The notes beneath the pieces are model-generated. The model did not search any database. It worked only from the letters and a program-made list of their open reading frames with translations, and was not told the origin of the DNA. 64,000 bases of DNA, taken from positions 1 through 64,000 of the forward strand of contig CAOJBY010000014.1 in the NCBI GenBank assembly GCA_948330435.1, in the 5' to 3' direction. Source of the stretch: an uncultured Lachnoclostridium sp. (GTDB lineage: Bacteria; Bacillota; Clostridia; Lachnospirales; Lachnospiraceae). The translations under genes and the position numbers were made by a program. This document shows positions 43,690 to 52,140 of this stretch, piece after piece. Numbering within the stretch: position 1 is the stretch's first letter; the number at the start of each line of letters is the position of its first letter.

Positions 43690-46600
43690 ATGTATTTAAA
43701 AAGTATTGAGGTGCAGGGCTTCAAGTCCTTTGCCAATAAGATTGTTTTTGATTTTCATAACGGAATTACAGGTATTGTAGGCCCCAACGGCAGCGGCAAG
43801 AGCAATGTGGCGGACGCCGTGCGTTGGGTCTTGGGAGAACAGAGGGTGAAGCAGCTTCGGGGCGGAAGCATGCAGGACGTGATCTTTTCCGGTACCGAGA
43901 GCCGCAGGCCCTTAAGCTATGCCTATGTAGCCATTACACTGGACAACGGGGATCACCAGCTTGCCATTGACTATGAGGAGGTGACAGTGTCCCGGCGTCT
44001 GTACCGTTCCGGTGAGAGCGAGTATCTGATTAACGGCACGGCCTGCCGCTTAAAGGATATCAATGAACTGTTTTATGATACGGGGATCGGAAAAGAGGGG
44101 TATTCCATCATTGGACAAGGCCAGATTGATCGGATCTTAAGTTCCAAGCCGGAGGAATCCAGAGAGCTTTTTGACGAAGCTACCGGAATCGTAAAGTTTA
44201 AACGCAGAAAGAATACGGCTCAGAAGAAGCTGGAGGACGAGAAGCAGAACATCCTGCGTATTAACGATATCCTTTCCGAGCTGGAAAAGCAGCTGGGACC
44301 TTTGGAGCGTCAGTCTGAGACGGCGAAAATATACCTGAAGAAAAAAGAGACATTAAAGATTTATGATGTGAATATGTTTCTTTTAGAGACAGCCCGTCTT
44401 CAGGAGCAGCTTTTGGAGGTGGAGAAAAAATCCGAGACAGCTCAGAATGAACTTGAGGAAACTACGAAAGCTTATGAGACCATTAAGCTGGAGCATGCCA
44501 AGATTGAAGAAGAGTTGGAGCAGTTAAATACGGATCTGGATGAGACAAAAGAATCTTTCTCCCAGGCAGGCTTAAGCCGTCAGCAGTTGGAGGGCCAGAT
44601 TGAGCTTTTGAAAGAGCAGATTAACTCCGTCCGGGCCAATGATGAGCATCTACAGGGACGTTTGGCTTCCATCGGAACAGACGTATTGGAGAAAAAGGAA
44701 GCCAGAAAGAAACTGACAGAGGAGCAGAAGCAGCTGGATGCCCAGCTTAAGGAGATTACCAGCCGATCCAAGGAAGCCACAGAGCGTTTAAACGGCATCC
44801 GCAGGAAAACGGAAGCTTTAAACAGCCGGATAGAGCAGCAGAAAAATGCCATTATCGGCCTTTTAAATGAGAGGGCATCCACCAAGGGACGGCTTCAGCG
44901 GTACGATGCCATGCAGGAACAGGCTCAGATACGCAGGGCGGAGCTGAATAAAAAGCTTCTGGAGGCCAGAAGCAGTGAGACAGAACAGAAGAGCCTTTAT
45001 GAGGAATATCAGAAAAAGCTTGACGAGATTGAAGCGGGAATACTGGATCTGACGGCTGTTTTGAGGGAAAAGGAGGGGGAAGCCGAGAGCTGCCGCCGTA
45101 ACTTAGGAAAGCTGAATGAGCAGTTGGAGATTGGACAGACGGCATTTCACAGGGAGTCTTCAAAGCTTGAATCCTTAAGGAACTTGGCGGAACGGTACGA
45201 CGGCTATGGCAACAGCATCCGAAAGGTAATGGAGCGTAAGGATGAGACACCAGGGATTCTCGGTGTTGTGGCTGATATTATCAAGGTAGAGCAAAAGTAC
45301 GAGACAGCCATTGAGACGGCCCTTGGGGGCAATATCCAGAACATTGTCACAGACAACGAGACTACGGCCAAGGAGCTGATCGGCTATCTTAAGAAAAATA
45401 AGCTGGGGCGTGCCACCTTTCTGCCCCTGACCAGTGTGGGAGGCCGTGACAACTTTCCCAAAAAAGAAGCCTTAAAAGAGCCGGGAGCCATTGGGCTTGC
45501 AAATACTCTGGTAAAGGCAGAAAAAAAATATGAGGGCGTAGTCCAGTATCTTCTGGGAAGAGTTCTGGTGGCCGGCGACATTGATGCGGCTATAAAGATC
45601 GCCCGGAAATACAATCACTCTTTACATATTGTAACTTTGGAGGGTGAATACTTAAGTCCGGGAGGTTCCATGACAGGAGGGGCTTTCCGCAACTCCAGCA
45701 ATCTTCTTGGCCGCCGGCGGGAGCTGGAGGAGCTGGAAGAGAATGTAAAGCGTCTGGAAGAGGAGATGAATGGGGCCAGACTTCGGATTGAGGAGGTTAA
45801 GGATCGCCGCCGCAGGCTTCGTCAAGAAGCGGAGGAGTTTAATAACCGTCTTCAGGAGCAATATCTTCTTCAAAATACAGTTACCTTAAATGCCGGCCAG
45901 GCAAAGGAAAAGTTAGAGGAGCTGGTGTCCAGCTATGAGGGATTGAATGCAGAGCTTGGCCAGTTGGAGGAACAGCTTCGTGATATCGGAGAAAGCCGGA
46001 AGATAATCGGCCAGGAGTTGAAAGCTTCTGAGGAGCTGGAGCATGAGCATGAGACAGATACTTTAGAAGCACAAAAAGAGCTGGAGACCATCCGCATTCA
46101 GGAGGAAGAGAGCGTACAGGAGTGCGAGAGCATTCACCTGGAAGTGGCAGCCATCACCCAAAAGGCGGAGTTCGTCAATGAAAATGTGGCCCGAATTGAT
46201 CGGGAGCTGGAACGCTTCCGTATGGAGGAGGAAGAACTGAAAGCCGGGGTCGTGCAGGGAAGCCATGATATCAAGGCCAAGGAGGAGGGGATTTTAGCCC
46301 TCACCGGTCAGATTGAGCAGTTGAACTTAAGAAGCCGGACCCTGGAACAGCGAACAAAGGATCTGGCAGAGAAACGGGATGCACTTCTTAGCGGCCAGAA
46401 AGAGTTCTTTGCCCGGCGTGAGGAGCTTTCGGAACACAGGAGTCGTCTGGACAAGGAGGCATTTCGTCTGAACAGCCAGCGGGAGCGTCTGGAGGAAAGT
46501 GCGGAGACGCAGGCCAACTATATGTGGGAGGAGTATGAACTGACCTACAATTCGGCTCTGCCGCTTAAGGATGATACTTATGAGGATCTGGCGGATTTAA

Positions 46601-47247
46601 AGAAACAGATCTCTGCAATCAAGGACGAGATTCGAAAGCTTGGGGATGTGAATGTAAATGCCATCGAGGACTTTAAGAATCTTTCGGAACGCTATACCTT
46701 TATGAACAATCAGCGAAATGATCTGGTGAAAGCGGAGGAAACGCTCATGGGGATCATAGCGGAGTTAGATTCCGGTATGCGTAAGCAATTTAAAGAGCAG
46801 TTTGAACGGATCCGGGTAGAGTTCGACAAGGCATTTAAGGAGCTTTTTGGTGGCGGAAAGGGAACCCTGGAACTGAATGAAGAGGAGGATATTTTGGAAG
46901 CGGGCATTCGGATTATTGCCCAGCCGCCGGGAAAGAAGCTTCAGAATATGATGCAGCTTTCCGGAGGGGAGAAAGCCCTGACGGCCATTTCCCTGCTCTT
47001 TGCCATTCAGAACTTAAAACCCTCGCCTTTCTGTCTCCTGGATGAGATTGAAGCCGCCCTGGATGACTCCAATGTGGGACGCTTCTCAAAATATCTTCAT
47101 AAGTTGACAAAGAATACGCAGTTTATTATTATTACACATAGGAAAGGAACCATGGAGGCGGCAGACCGGCTGTATGGAATCACCATGCAGGAGAAAGGTG
47201 TGTCTGCCCTTGTCTCCGTGAATCTGATAGAAGAGGATTTGACTTAA
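43690..47247 (+). CDS. smc: Chromosome partition protein SMC
   Basis: Start ATG 43690 (MYLKSIEVQGFKSFANK) gives 1185 aa, the typical size; the 39-residue upstream extension overlaps rnc and is rejected. Walker A is GPNGSGKSNVADAVRWVLGEQ. Coiled-coil arms flank a hinge at ~520-670 (GILGVVADIIKVEQKYETAI, and GGSMTGGAFRNSS at its end). The signature motif is LSGGEKALTAISLLFAI and Walker B is CLLDEIEAALDD. It forms the condensin complex with ScpA/ScpB for chromosome compaction and segregation. Confidence 0.97.
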   Translation: MYLKSIEVQGFKSFANKIVFDFHNGITGIVGPNGSGKSNVADAVRWVLGEQRVKQLRGGSMQDVIFSGTESRRPLSYAYVAITLDNGDHQLAIDYEEVTVSRRLYRSGESEYLINGTACRLKDINELFYDTGIGKEGYSIIGQGQIDRILSSKPEESRELFDEATGIVKFKRRKNTAQKKLEDEKQNILRINDILSELEKQLGPLERQSETAKIYLKKKETLKIYDVNMFLLETARLQEQLLEVEKKSETAQNELEETTKAYETIKLEHAKIEEELEQLNTDLDETKESFSQAGLSRQQLEGQIELLKEQINSVRANDEHLQGRLASIGTDVLEKKEARKKLTEEQKQLDAQLKEITSRSKEATERLNGIRRKTEALNSRIEQQKNAIIGLLNERASTKGRLQRYDAMQEQAQIRRAELNKKLLEARSSETEQKSLYEEYQKKLDEIEAGILDLTAVLREKEGEAESCRRNLGKLNEQLEIGQTAFHRESSKLESLRNLAERYDGYGNSIRKVMERKDETPGILGVVADIIKVEQKYETAIETALGGNIQNIVTDNETTAKELIGYLKKNKLGRATFLPLTSVGGRDNFPKKEALKEPGAIGLANTLVKAEKKYEGVVQYLLGRVLVAGDIDAAIKIARKYNHSLHIVTLEGEYLSPGGSMTGGAFRNSSNLLGRRRELEELEENVKRLEEEMNGARLRIEEVKDRRRRLRQEAEEFNNRLQEQYLLQNTVTLNAGQAKEKLEELVSSYEGLNAELGQLEEQLRDIGESRKIIGQELKASEELEHEHETDTLEAQKELETIRIQEEESVQECESIHLEVAAITQKAEFVNENVARIDRELERFRMEEEELKAGVVQGSHDIKAKEEGILALTGQIEQLNLRSRTLEQRTKDLAEKRDALLSGQKEFFARREELSEHRSRLDKEAFRLNSQRERLEESAETQANYMWEEYELTYNSALPLKDDTYEDLADLKKQISAIKDEIRKLGDVNVNAIEDFKNLSERYTFMNNQRNDLVKAEETLMGIIAELDSGMRKQFKEQFERIRVEFDKAFKELFGGGKGTLELNEEEDILEAGIRIIAQPPGKKLQNMMQLSGGEKALTAISLLFAIQNLKPSPFCLLDEIEAALDDSNVGRFSKYLHKLTKNTQFIIITHRKGTMEAADRLYGITMQEKGVSALVSVNLIEEDLT

Positions 47248-47287
47248 AATTATAAATTGCGGAATTTAAAATAAGGGGGAATGAGGA

Positions 47288-48217
47288 GTGCCAGAAGAAA
47301 AAAAGGGTTTTTTTGGAAGATTAGTGTCGGGACTGGCTAAGACACGGGCCAATATTGTTGCAGGGATGGACAATATTTTCAATGGCTTTTCGGCTATTGA
47401 CGATGAATTTTATGAGGAGATTGAAGAAACGCTGATTTTGGGCGATATTGGCATCAATGCCACCAATGCCATTATTCAGGATCTGAAAGCAAAGGTTAAG
47501 GAGCAGAAGTTAAAGGATCCCTCTCAGTGTAAGGAGCTTCTTATTTCCAGTATCAAGGAGCAGATGGCGGTGGGCGAGGTGGCCTATCGGTTTGAAGAAG
47601 AGAAGTCTGTGGTTCTTGTCATTGGGGTCAATGGCGTAGGCAAGACGACTTCGGTGGGAAAGCTTGCAGGAAAGCTTAAGGATCAGGGGAAAAAGGTGAT
47701 TCTGGCTGCGGCGGATACGTTCCGGGCTGCGGCGGGCGAGCAGCTTACCGAATGGGCTTCCCGGGCCGGGGTGGACATTATCAGTGGTTGTGAGGGAGCA
47801 GATCCGGCTTCCGTGGTTTATGATGCGGTTTGTGCCGCCAAGGCCAGGAATGCGGATGTGCTGCTCTGCGATACGGCAGGGAGACTTCACAATAAGAAGA
47901 ATCTGATGGAGGAGCTTCGGAAGATTAACCGGATCATTGACAGGGAGTATCCGGATGCTTATCGGGAGACTCTGGTTGTCCTGGACGGTACCACCGGACA
48001 GAATGCTTTGGAGCAGGCAAGGCAGTTTAAGAGTGTGGTGGATCTGACGGGAATTATTCTGACGAAGCTGGACGGAACGGCAAAGGGCGGGATTGCGGTG
48101 GCGATTCAGTCGGAGCTGGGGATTCCGGTGAAGTATGTGGGTGTGGGGGAGAGTATTGATGACCTGCAGAAGTTTAAGTCGGATGAGTTTGTGAATGCGT
48201 TGTTTCATCAAGGGTGA
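47288..48217 (+). CDS. ftsY: Signal recognition particle receptor FtsY
   Basis: A 309-aa SRP-GTPase with a GTG start at 47288 preceded by GGGGGAATGAGGA. The short N-terminal region (EEKKGFFGRLVSGLAKTR) is an amphipathic membrane-binding helix without the long acidic A domain of E. coli. NG-domain motifs are GVNGVGKTTSVGKLA, DTFRAAAGEQL, DTAGRLHNKKNLMEEL, TKLDGTAKGG and GVGESIDDL. It docks ribosome-SRP complexes to the Sec translocon. The usual partner ffh is not adjacent; accessory genes follow. Confidence 0.97.
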   Translation: MPEEKKGFFGRLVSGLAKTRANIVAGMDNIFNGFSAIDDEFYEEIEETLILGDIGINATNAIIQDLKAKVKEQKLKDPSQCKELLISSIKEQMAVGEVAYRFEEEKSVVLVIGVNGVGKTTSVGKLAGKLKDQGKKVILAAADTFRAAAGEQLTEWASRAGVDIISGCEGADPASVVYDAVCAAKARNADVLLCDTAGRLHNKKNLMEELRKINRIIDREYPDAYRETLVVLDGTTGQNALEQARQFKSVVDLTGIILTKLDGTAKGGIAVAIQSELGIPVKYVGVGESIDDLQKFKSDEFVNALFHQG

Positions 48218-48234
48218 AAGATGTGGGGACGGAC

Positions 48235-48264
48235 GGGGCTGCTGCAAAATAAGGCGGCAGCCCC
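48235..48264 (+). terminator. GC-rich hairpin after ftsY
   Basis: GGGGCTGCTGC pairs with GCGGCAGCCCC around an 8-nt loop, 18 nt after the stop. It marks the end of the rnc-smc-ftsY unit. It lacks a clear U-run. Confidence 0.55.
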
Positions 48265-48368
48265 TGACTTTGGGGAGATTGATGGTTTTTTGCTGTGGTG
48301 TGAGTTTGGTATTTGGAGTACTCAAAAAATGCTCATGTATTTTGTGATTTTCTAGAAAGAGGTTGACG

Positions 48369-48778
48369 ATGAGATTCAGGGGAAAGGTGTCATGGTGGTT
48401 TTATGCAATTATGATAGGCGTTGCAGGCTTGCAGATACCGCTTATCATTGTCAGTGCTTTTATAGACCCAAATGTCGCTGCGTTTCTCATGAATCTGGTA
48501 ATATTTGTTTCTGTGGAAGTTTTCTGTGTTTCCATTGCAATTCACAATTTTGTGGATCTTGAAGAGGAATCACTGCTGATTGTCTTTGGCTTCCTATGGA
48601 GGAGGATTCCCTACAGTGAGATAACGGCTCTTAGGGCAACGAACAATCCCCTGTCCTCTCTTGCCGCATCTTTGGATCGGATTGAAATAAGGTGTCGGAA
48701 CAAAGCCAGCACGATGATAGGGTCATGGATAAGGAAAGGTTTTTCCATGAAATGAAAAAACGAACGGAACACTTGTAA
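48369..48778 (+). pseudogene. Membrane-anchored PH-domain protein (DUF1200/YyaB-like), frameshifted near the 3' end
   Basis: Frame 1 from ATG 48369 encodes two transmembrane helices (WFYAIMIGVAGLQIPLIIV; FLMNLVIFVSVEVFCVSIAI) and then a bacterial PH-like domain (EEESLLIVFGFLWRRIPYSEIT, NPLSSLAASLDRIEI), but stops early at 48755 with the aberrant tail GSWIRKGFSMK. The -1 frame from ~48722 reads VMDKERFFHEMKKRTEHL up to a stop at 48778, which is the normal family ending. One missing G in the GGG at 48719-48722 would restore a 136-aa protein. This is either a recent inactivating deletion or a sequencing error. The protein role is unknown. Confidence 0.7.
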
Positions 48779-48802
48779 AGCAATGTAAAGGAGCAGAGGA
48801 AC

Positions 48803-49009
48803 GTGAGTAAATACAAAGCCTTGTGGGAATATGTACAGAATAACGAAAGCAATACCTTTAAGCTTACCTTTGAGGAGATCGAGCAAATCGCCGGAATCCC
48901 AATCGATCATTCCTTTTTGAAATATAAAAAGGAGCTTATGGAATATGGCTGGCAGGTTGGAAAAATATCCATGAAAGAGCAGACGGTTGTGTTTCAAAGG
49001 ATGGATTGA
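48803..49009 (+). CDS. Small DUF7662-like protein
   Basis: A 68-aa protein starting at GTG 48803 after AGAGGAAC. The pattern SKYKALWEYVQN...FKLTFEEIEQIAG...KKELMEYGWQVGKI matches short winged-helix-like domains (LTFeEIExIxG followed by a C-terminal GW strand) found as DUF7662-type proteins. Function unknown. The stop is one base before the next start, so it belongs to a small accessory operon. Confidence 0.6.
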   Translation: MSKYKALWEYVQNNESNTFKLTFEEIEQIAGIPIDHSFLKYKKELMEYGWQVGKISMKEQTVVFQRMD

Positions 49010-49010
49010 A

Positions 49011-49253
49011 ATGGATGAAGAACGCAGAAAAGTAAAAAGACTCATTATTATTTTATTTCTCGCCTGTTTATGTGCTGCGTTGGTGTGCTTCGGAATTTTT
49101 ATTTACCTGCTGAATGCGTACAGGAACGGGGAATTGGTGGGTGACAGGATTGTTACCGTCTCAAAAATTGTCGTTATGACGGGGATATTTTTTCTGATAT
49201 TGGCATTTGGAAATCTTTTGCCTGTTTTTATTTCTCATAAAAAACATGGATGA
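49011..49253 (+). CDS. Small membrane protein, 80 aa
   Basis: Unrecognised. Charged start MDEERRKVKR, then two hydrophobic helices (LIIILFLACLCAALVCFGIFIYLL and IVVMTGIFFLILAFGNLLPVFI) with a short loop and a basic end. ATG 49011 follows AAAGGA. Overlapping translation with its neighbours suggests co-expression. Confidence 0.55.
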   Translation: MDEERRKVKRLIIILFLACLCAALVCFGIFIYLLNAYRNGELVGDRIVTVSKIVVMTGIFFLILAFGNLLPVFISHKKHG

Positions 49254-49284
49254 AAGCCAAGAGAGATCAATAGGAGCATTGGAT

Positions 49285-49842
49285 ATGGCAGATATTTTTA
49301 ATGAAGCAAACATGAGGGAGACTCTGGAGGAATACATACCTGCCGGGGAGGAATTGCTGGCAGGCATACATGCAATTGCAAAAGAGGCCATGGTGACAGG
49401 CGTATTTGGAAAGTGTATCCGCACGGAAGACAGTCTGATTCCGGATGAAAACGGCGGGACGGTTGCACTGAAGAAGAGAAAATACTCCACGTATGATATT
49501 TATTTTGGCATTACTCAGTCCTCTTTCGTCATCGTGGGGTGTGAAAGGCACAGCTATCTCTATCAATTTAAGGATGATCTGATGGTGCGTGAAGAGGATA
49601 TACAGGAGCTTACATCAGAGTTGCCCTTTGACGACATTGGAACATGCTATCCTCTGACGGACATTCAAAAGTGCGAGATAAAAAAGGGATGGATGGGTTC
49701 CGTAAAATGCCACATTACCATGAAAAACGGAAGCTATTTCAAACTTCTGCTTCCGAAGCTTGGCGGACTGGGCGGCGGCATGCCCCATCATGCGGAGTAC
49801 CTGCAGGCCATTATTGCACGGCTGGGTGGCGGGAGTGTATAA
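49285..49842 (+). CDS. Hypothetical cytosolic protein, 185 aa
   Basis: ATG 49285 is preceded by AGGAG eight bases upstream; ATG 49246 is weaker. There is no signal peptide or membrane helix. A beta-rich central part (STYDIYFGITQSSFVIVGCERHSYLYQF) and a C-terminal KCHITMKNGSYFKLLLPKLGG look like a PH-type barrel similar in outline to the neighbouring YyaB-like gene. No firm family. Confidence 0.55.
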   Translation: MADIFNEANMRETLEEYIPAGEELLAGIHAIAKEAMVTGVFGKCIRTEDSLIPDENGGTVALKKRKYSTYDIYFGITQSSFVIVGCERHSYLYQFKDDLMVREEDIQELTSELPFDDIGTCYPLTDIQKCEIKKGWMGSVKCHITMKNGSYFKLLLPKLGGLGGGMPHHAEYLQAIIARLGGGSV

Positions 49843-49936
49843 AATTATTTAAAATTCCAGGCTATTGAAAAAAAGGATCTGATATGTCAGAATAGATATA
49901 GTGGGTGAAGAAAGGGGAAATAAGGGAGGTGAGGTT

Positions 49937-50278
49937 TTGAACAAAGGAGCTTTTGCATGTGCTGTTCCCTGCCTGCTGTTTCTCCTGGCCGCACTGATTT
50001 TCACAGTGCTAAAAGGAAAAGCGGCAATCCTTATCAGCGGTTTTAACACACTTCCCAAGCAGGAGAGAGCCTTGTATGATAGGGAGAGGATGAGCCAGGA
50101 TCACAGGAATGCATTTTTCCTATGGTCTGTTATCATGGGAATCGGAGCCATGCTGTCTTATCTTGTTTCGAAATACATGGCGATAGCCGCCTTTGCAGTA
50201 TGGTTCCCTGTCTTCTTAAAAGATGTGCACCTGGATGAGGAAAAAGCATTTGGAAAGTACAGGAAATCCACAAACTGA
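49937..50278 (+). CDS. DUF3784 membrane protein
   Basis: The TTG at 49937 follows an excellent GGGAGGTGAGG, while the upstream GTG at 49901 has none. The 113-aa protein has an N-terminal helix (ACAVPCLLFLLAALIFTVL), the DUF3784 signature KGKAAILISGFNTLPKQERALYD, and two more helices. Family function unknown; these genes are common in accessory regions of Firmicutes. Confidence 0.7.
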   Translation: MNKGAFACAVPCLLFLLAALIFTVLKGKAAILISGFNTLPKQERALYDRERMSQDHRNAFFLWSVIMGIGAMLSYLVSKYMAIAAFAVWFPVFLKDVHLDEEKAFGKYRKSTN

Positions 50279-50292
50279 AAGCGAGCAAAACG

Positions 50293-50808
50293 ATGGACGG
50301 GAAAATAGCAAAAGAACAATGGCGGTCAAGCTGCGTGCGGCCCATTACCGAAGCGGATGATCCCCTGATTGCAGAAATCATCCGAACAAGTCTTAAGAAA
50401 TATCACCTTAACATCCCCGGAACCGTGTACTTTGATCCGGAACTGGATCATCTAAGCAAGTATTACCACAGCCTGCCGGAGAAAAGAGGATATTTTATTG
50501 CGACCAATCATGAGGGTCAGGTGATTGGTGGCGTTGGCATCGCAGAATTTAATGGCTTTGACAACTGTGCGGAGCTGCAGAAAATCTACCTGATTGATCA
50601 GGAAAAAGGAAAGGGGCTTGGAAAATGCCTGTTGGAGCTTGCGGAGGATTTTGCTCGAAGCTTAGGCTATCAAAGCCTTTACCTAGAAACGCACACGAAT
50701 CTTGAGACGGCAATCGCAATGTATGAAAAAAATGGATTTCAGCGTATCCATAAGCCGAAATCGGTTGTTCACAGCACCATGAACCGATTTTACAGAAAAA
50801 GGCTCTGA
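50293..50808 (+). CDS. GNAT-family N-acetyltransferase
   Basis: A 171-aa acyl-CoA-dependent acetyltransferase. The N-terminal CVRPITEADDPLIAEIIRTSL, a strand-rich middle (YFIATNHEGQVIGGVGIAEF) and the acetyl-CoA pyrophosphate loop DQEKGKGLGKCLLELAEDFA (Q/RxxGxG/A type) are followed by ETHTNLETAIAMYEKNGFQ. Substrate unknown; small molecules or protein N-termini are equally possible. Confidence 0.85.
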   Translation: MDGKIAKEQWRSSCVRPITEADDPLIAEIIRTSLKKYHLNIPGTVYFDPELDHLSKYYHSLPEKRGYFIATNHEGQVIGGVGIAEFNGFDNCAELQKIYLIDQEKGKGLGKCLLELAEDFARSLGYQSLYLETHTNLETAIAMYEKNGFQRIHKPKSVVHSTMNRFYRKRL

Positions 50809-50878
50809 GCTGAAAATATGAACCGAAAACCAGAAAAAGAACGAGTAGTCTGTGTCAGAAAGAGCAAGAGGTGACAAA

Positions 50879-51271
50879 ATGAAATACAAAGTAAAGGTAA
50901 CAGTACTTGACAAGAAAATGTATCCGGAACTACAGCACCAATACTGTGCGAACCCGGATGCCGGTGCCTGTCCCTGCTACAACGTGGGCGATGAATTTAT
51001 CTTCTGCCGTGATGATGAGAGGGATGACTTCTGGCACATGGGGCTTGGCACTCTTGTAAAAACAAATGGCGATCCGGATACCGTGGCAGGCGGCCCCAGG
51101 ATCCCGTTCTGCTCCGAAGCATGGGATGCCATTGCCCGCTACATTTATACGGGACTGCAGGGAGGTTCCATTATGAAAGGCTGGATGAGAGAAGAGAATA
51201 CCATGATCACCTGCTGCTCTGACGGGACAAGGCCGGTTATCTTTAAAATTGAACGGATTGACTGCGAATAA
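50879..51271 (+). CDS. TIGR04076-family protein
   Basis: ATG 50879 (MKYKVKVTVLDKKMYPEL) follows AAGAGGTGA; the upstream GTG lacks family sequence. The 130-aa protein has conserved cysteines (HQYCANPDAGACPCYNVGDEF, IPFCSEAWDAI, TCCSDGTRPVIFKIER) typical of TIGR04076 proteins. The cysteines suggest metal binding or redox function, but no role is established. Confidence 0.75.
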   Translation: MKYKVKVTVLDKKMYPELQHQYCANPDAGACPCYNVGDEFIFCRDDERDDFWHMGLGTLVKTNGDPDTVAGGPRIPFCSEAWDAIARYIYTGLQGGSIMKGWMREENTMITCCSDGTRPVIFKIERIDCE

Positions 51272-51315
51272 GGGTATAAATGGCTATGTATTTTCTTTGT
51301 AATCTATTGATTCTA

Positions 51316-51344
51316 TTGATGAAATATGATAAAAATAGTATAAT
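51316..51344 (+). promoter_or_regulatory. SigmaA-type promoter for the toxin-antitoxin pair and ilvA
   Basis: TTGATG (51316-51321), 17-bp A/T spacer, perfect TATAAT (51339-51344), 54 bp before the antitoxin ATG. Confidence 0.65.
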
Positions 51345-51398
51345 AACATTACAAATACATACATAACAACTATATTATGATTATAAGGAGAATACGCT

Positions 51399-51695
51399 AT
51401 GGCAGAGCAGGTTTTAATTCAATTTAGAGCAGACAAGGCATTGAAACAGGAAGTAACAGAAATATATGAGAAGCTTGGACTGGATTTACCTACGGCATTC
51501 CGTATGTTTATGGCCAGAAGCAAAATGGTAAAAGGTCTTCCCTTTGATGTGACACTGCCCAAAGAGACAATAACAAGAGCAGAAGCAAAGAATGCATTCC
51601 ATGAATTACGGAGGCAGGCCGCTGATATTCCGGAAATGTCGCTTGATGAAATCAACGCTGAAATTTCGGCAGTAAGAACAGAAAGAAGCAGGTAG
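51399..51695 (+). CDS. RelB/DinJ-family antitoxin
   Basis: A 98-aa protein with a ribbon-helix-helix start (VLIQFRADKALKQEVTEIYEKLGLDLPTAFRMFM) and the LPFDV motif seen in DinJ/RelB proteins. The C-terminus (DEINAEISAVRTERSR) is the expected toxin-binding tail. It precedes a PIN-domain gene by 6 nt. It probably represses the shared promoter. Confidence 0.85.
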   Translation: MAEQVLIQFRADKALKQEVTEIYEKLGLDLPTAFRMFMARSKMVKGLPFDVTLPKETITRAEAKNAFHELRRQAADIPEMSLDEINAEISAVRTERSR

Positions 51696-51701
51696 TCATT
51701 T

Positions 51702-52133
51702 ATGAAATATTATGCAGAAATTGATACAAATGTACTCATATCAGCACTGCTCTCTAAAAACGAAGCTTCGGCTACGGTCAAAGTATTGGATGCTGTCTTT
51801 GAGGGAAGAATCATTCCTTTTTATCATCAGGATATATTAGCAGAGTATGAGGAAGTGCTTCACAGAGAAAAATTTCATCTCCAAGACAAAACAATACGGC
51901 TCGTATTGAATGCGTTTATCCAATATGGGATAGAAGTGTTTCCACAACCTACGGGAGAGGTTTTCATTGATATGGATGACCTTGTATTCTATGAAGTAGC
52001 TATGGAAAAGAGAGAAAATAACGCATATTTAGTCACGGGCAATCAAAAACACTATCCATTCAAGGATTTTATTGTTACCCCTGCGGAAATGATAAAAATA
52101 ATGGAAACAGGGGAAAAAGGAAAAAAGGAGTAA
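51702..52133 (+). CDS. PIN-domain toxin (COG1569 type)
   Basis: A 143-aa PIN-fold RNase. It has the first acidic residue in AEIDTNVLISALL, EYEEVLHREKF supplying a second, and DMDDLVFYEVA and LVTGNQKHYP as the C-terminal acidic cluster and terminal loop. COG1569 toxins pair with RHH antitoxins, as here. The pairing of PIN with a DinJ/RelB-like antitoxin rather than VapB is less usual. The stop is 7 nt before ilvA. Confidence 0.85.
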   Translation: MKYYAEIDTNVLISALLSKNEASATVKVLDAVFEGRIIPFYHQDILAEYEEVLHREKFHLQDKTIRLVLNAFIQYGIEVFPQPTGEVFIDMDDLVFYEVAMEKRENNAYLVTGNQKHYPFKDFIVTPAEMIKIMETGEKGKKE

Positions 52134-52140
52134 CAAAACC

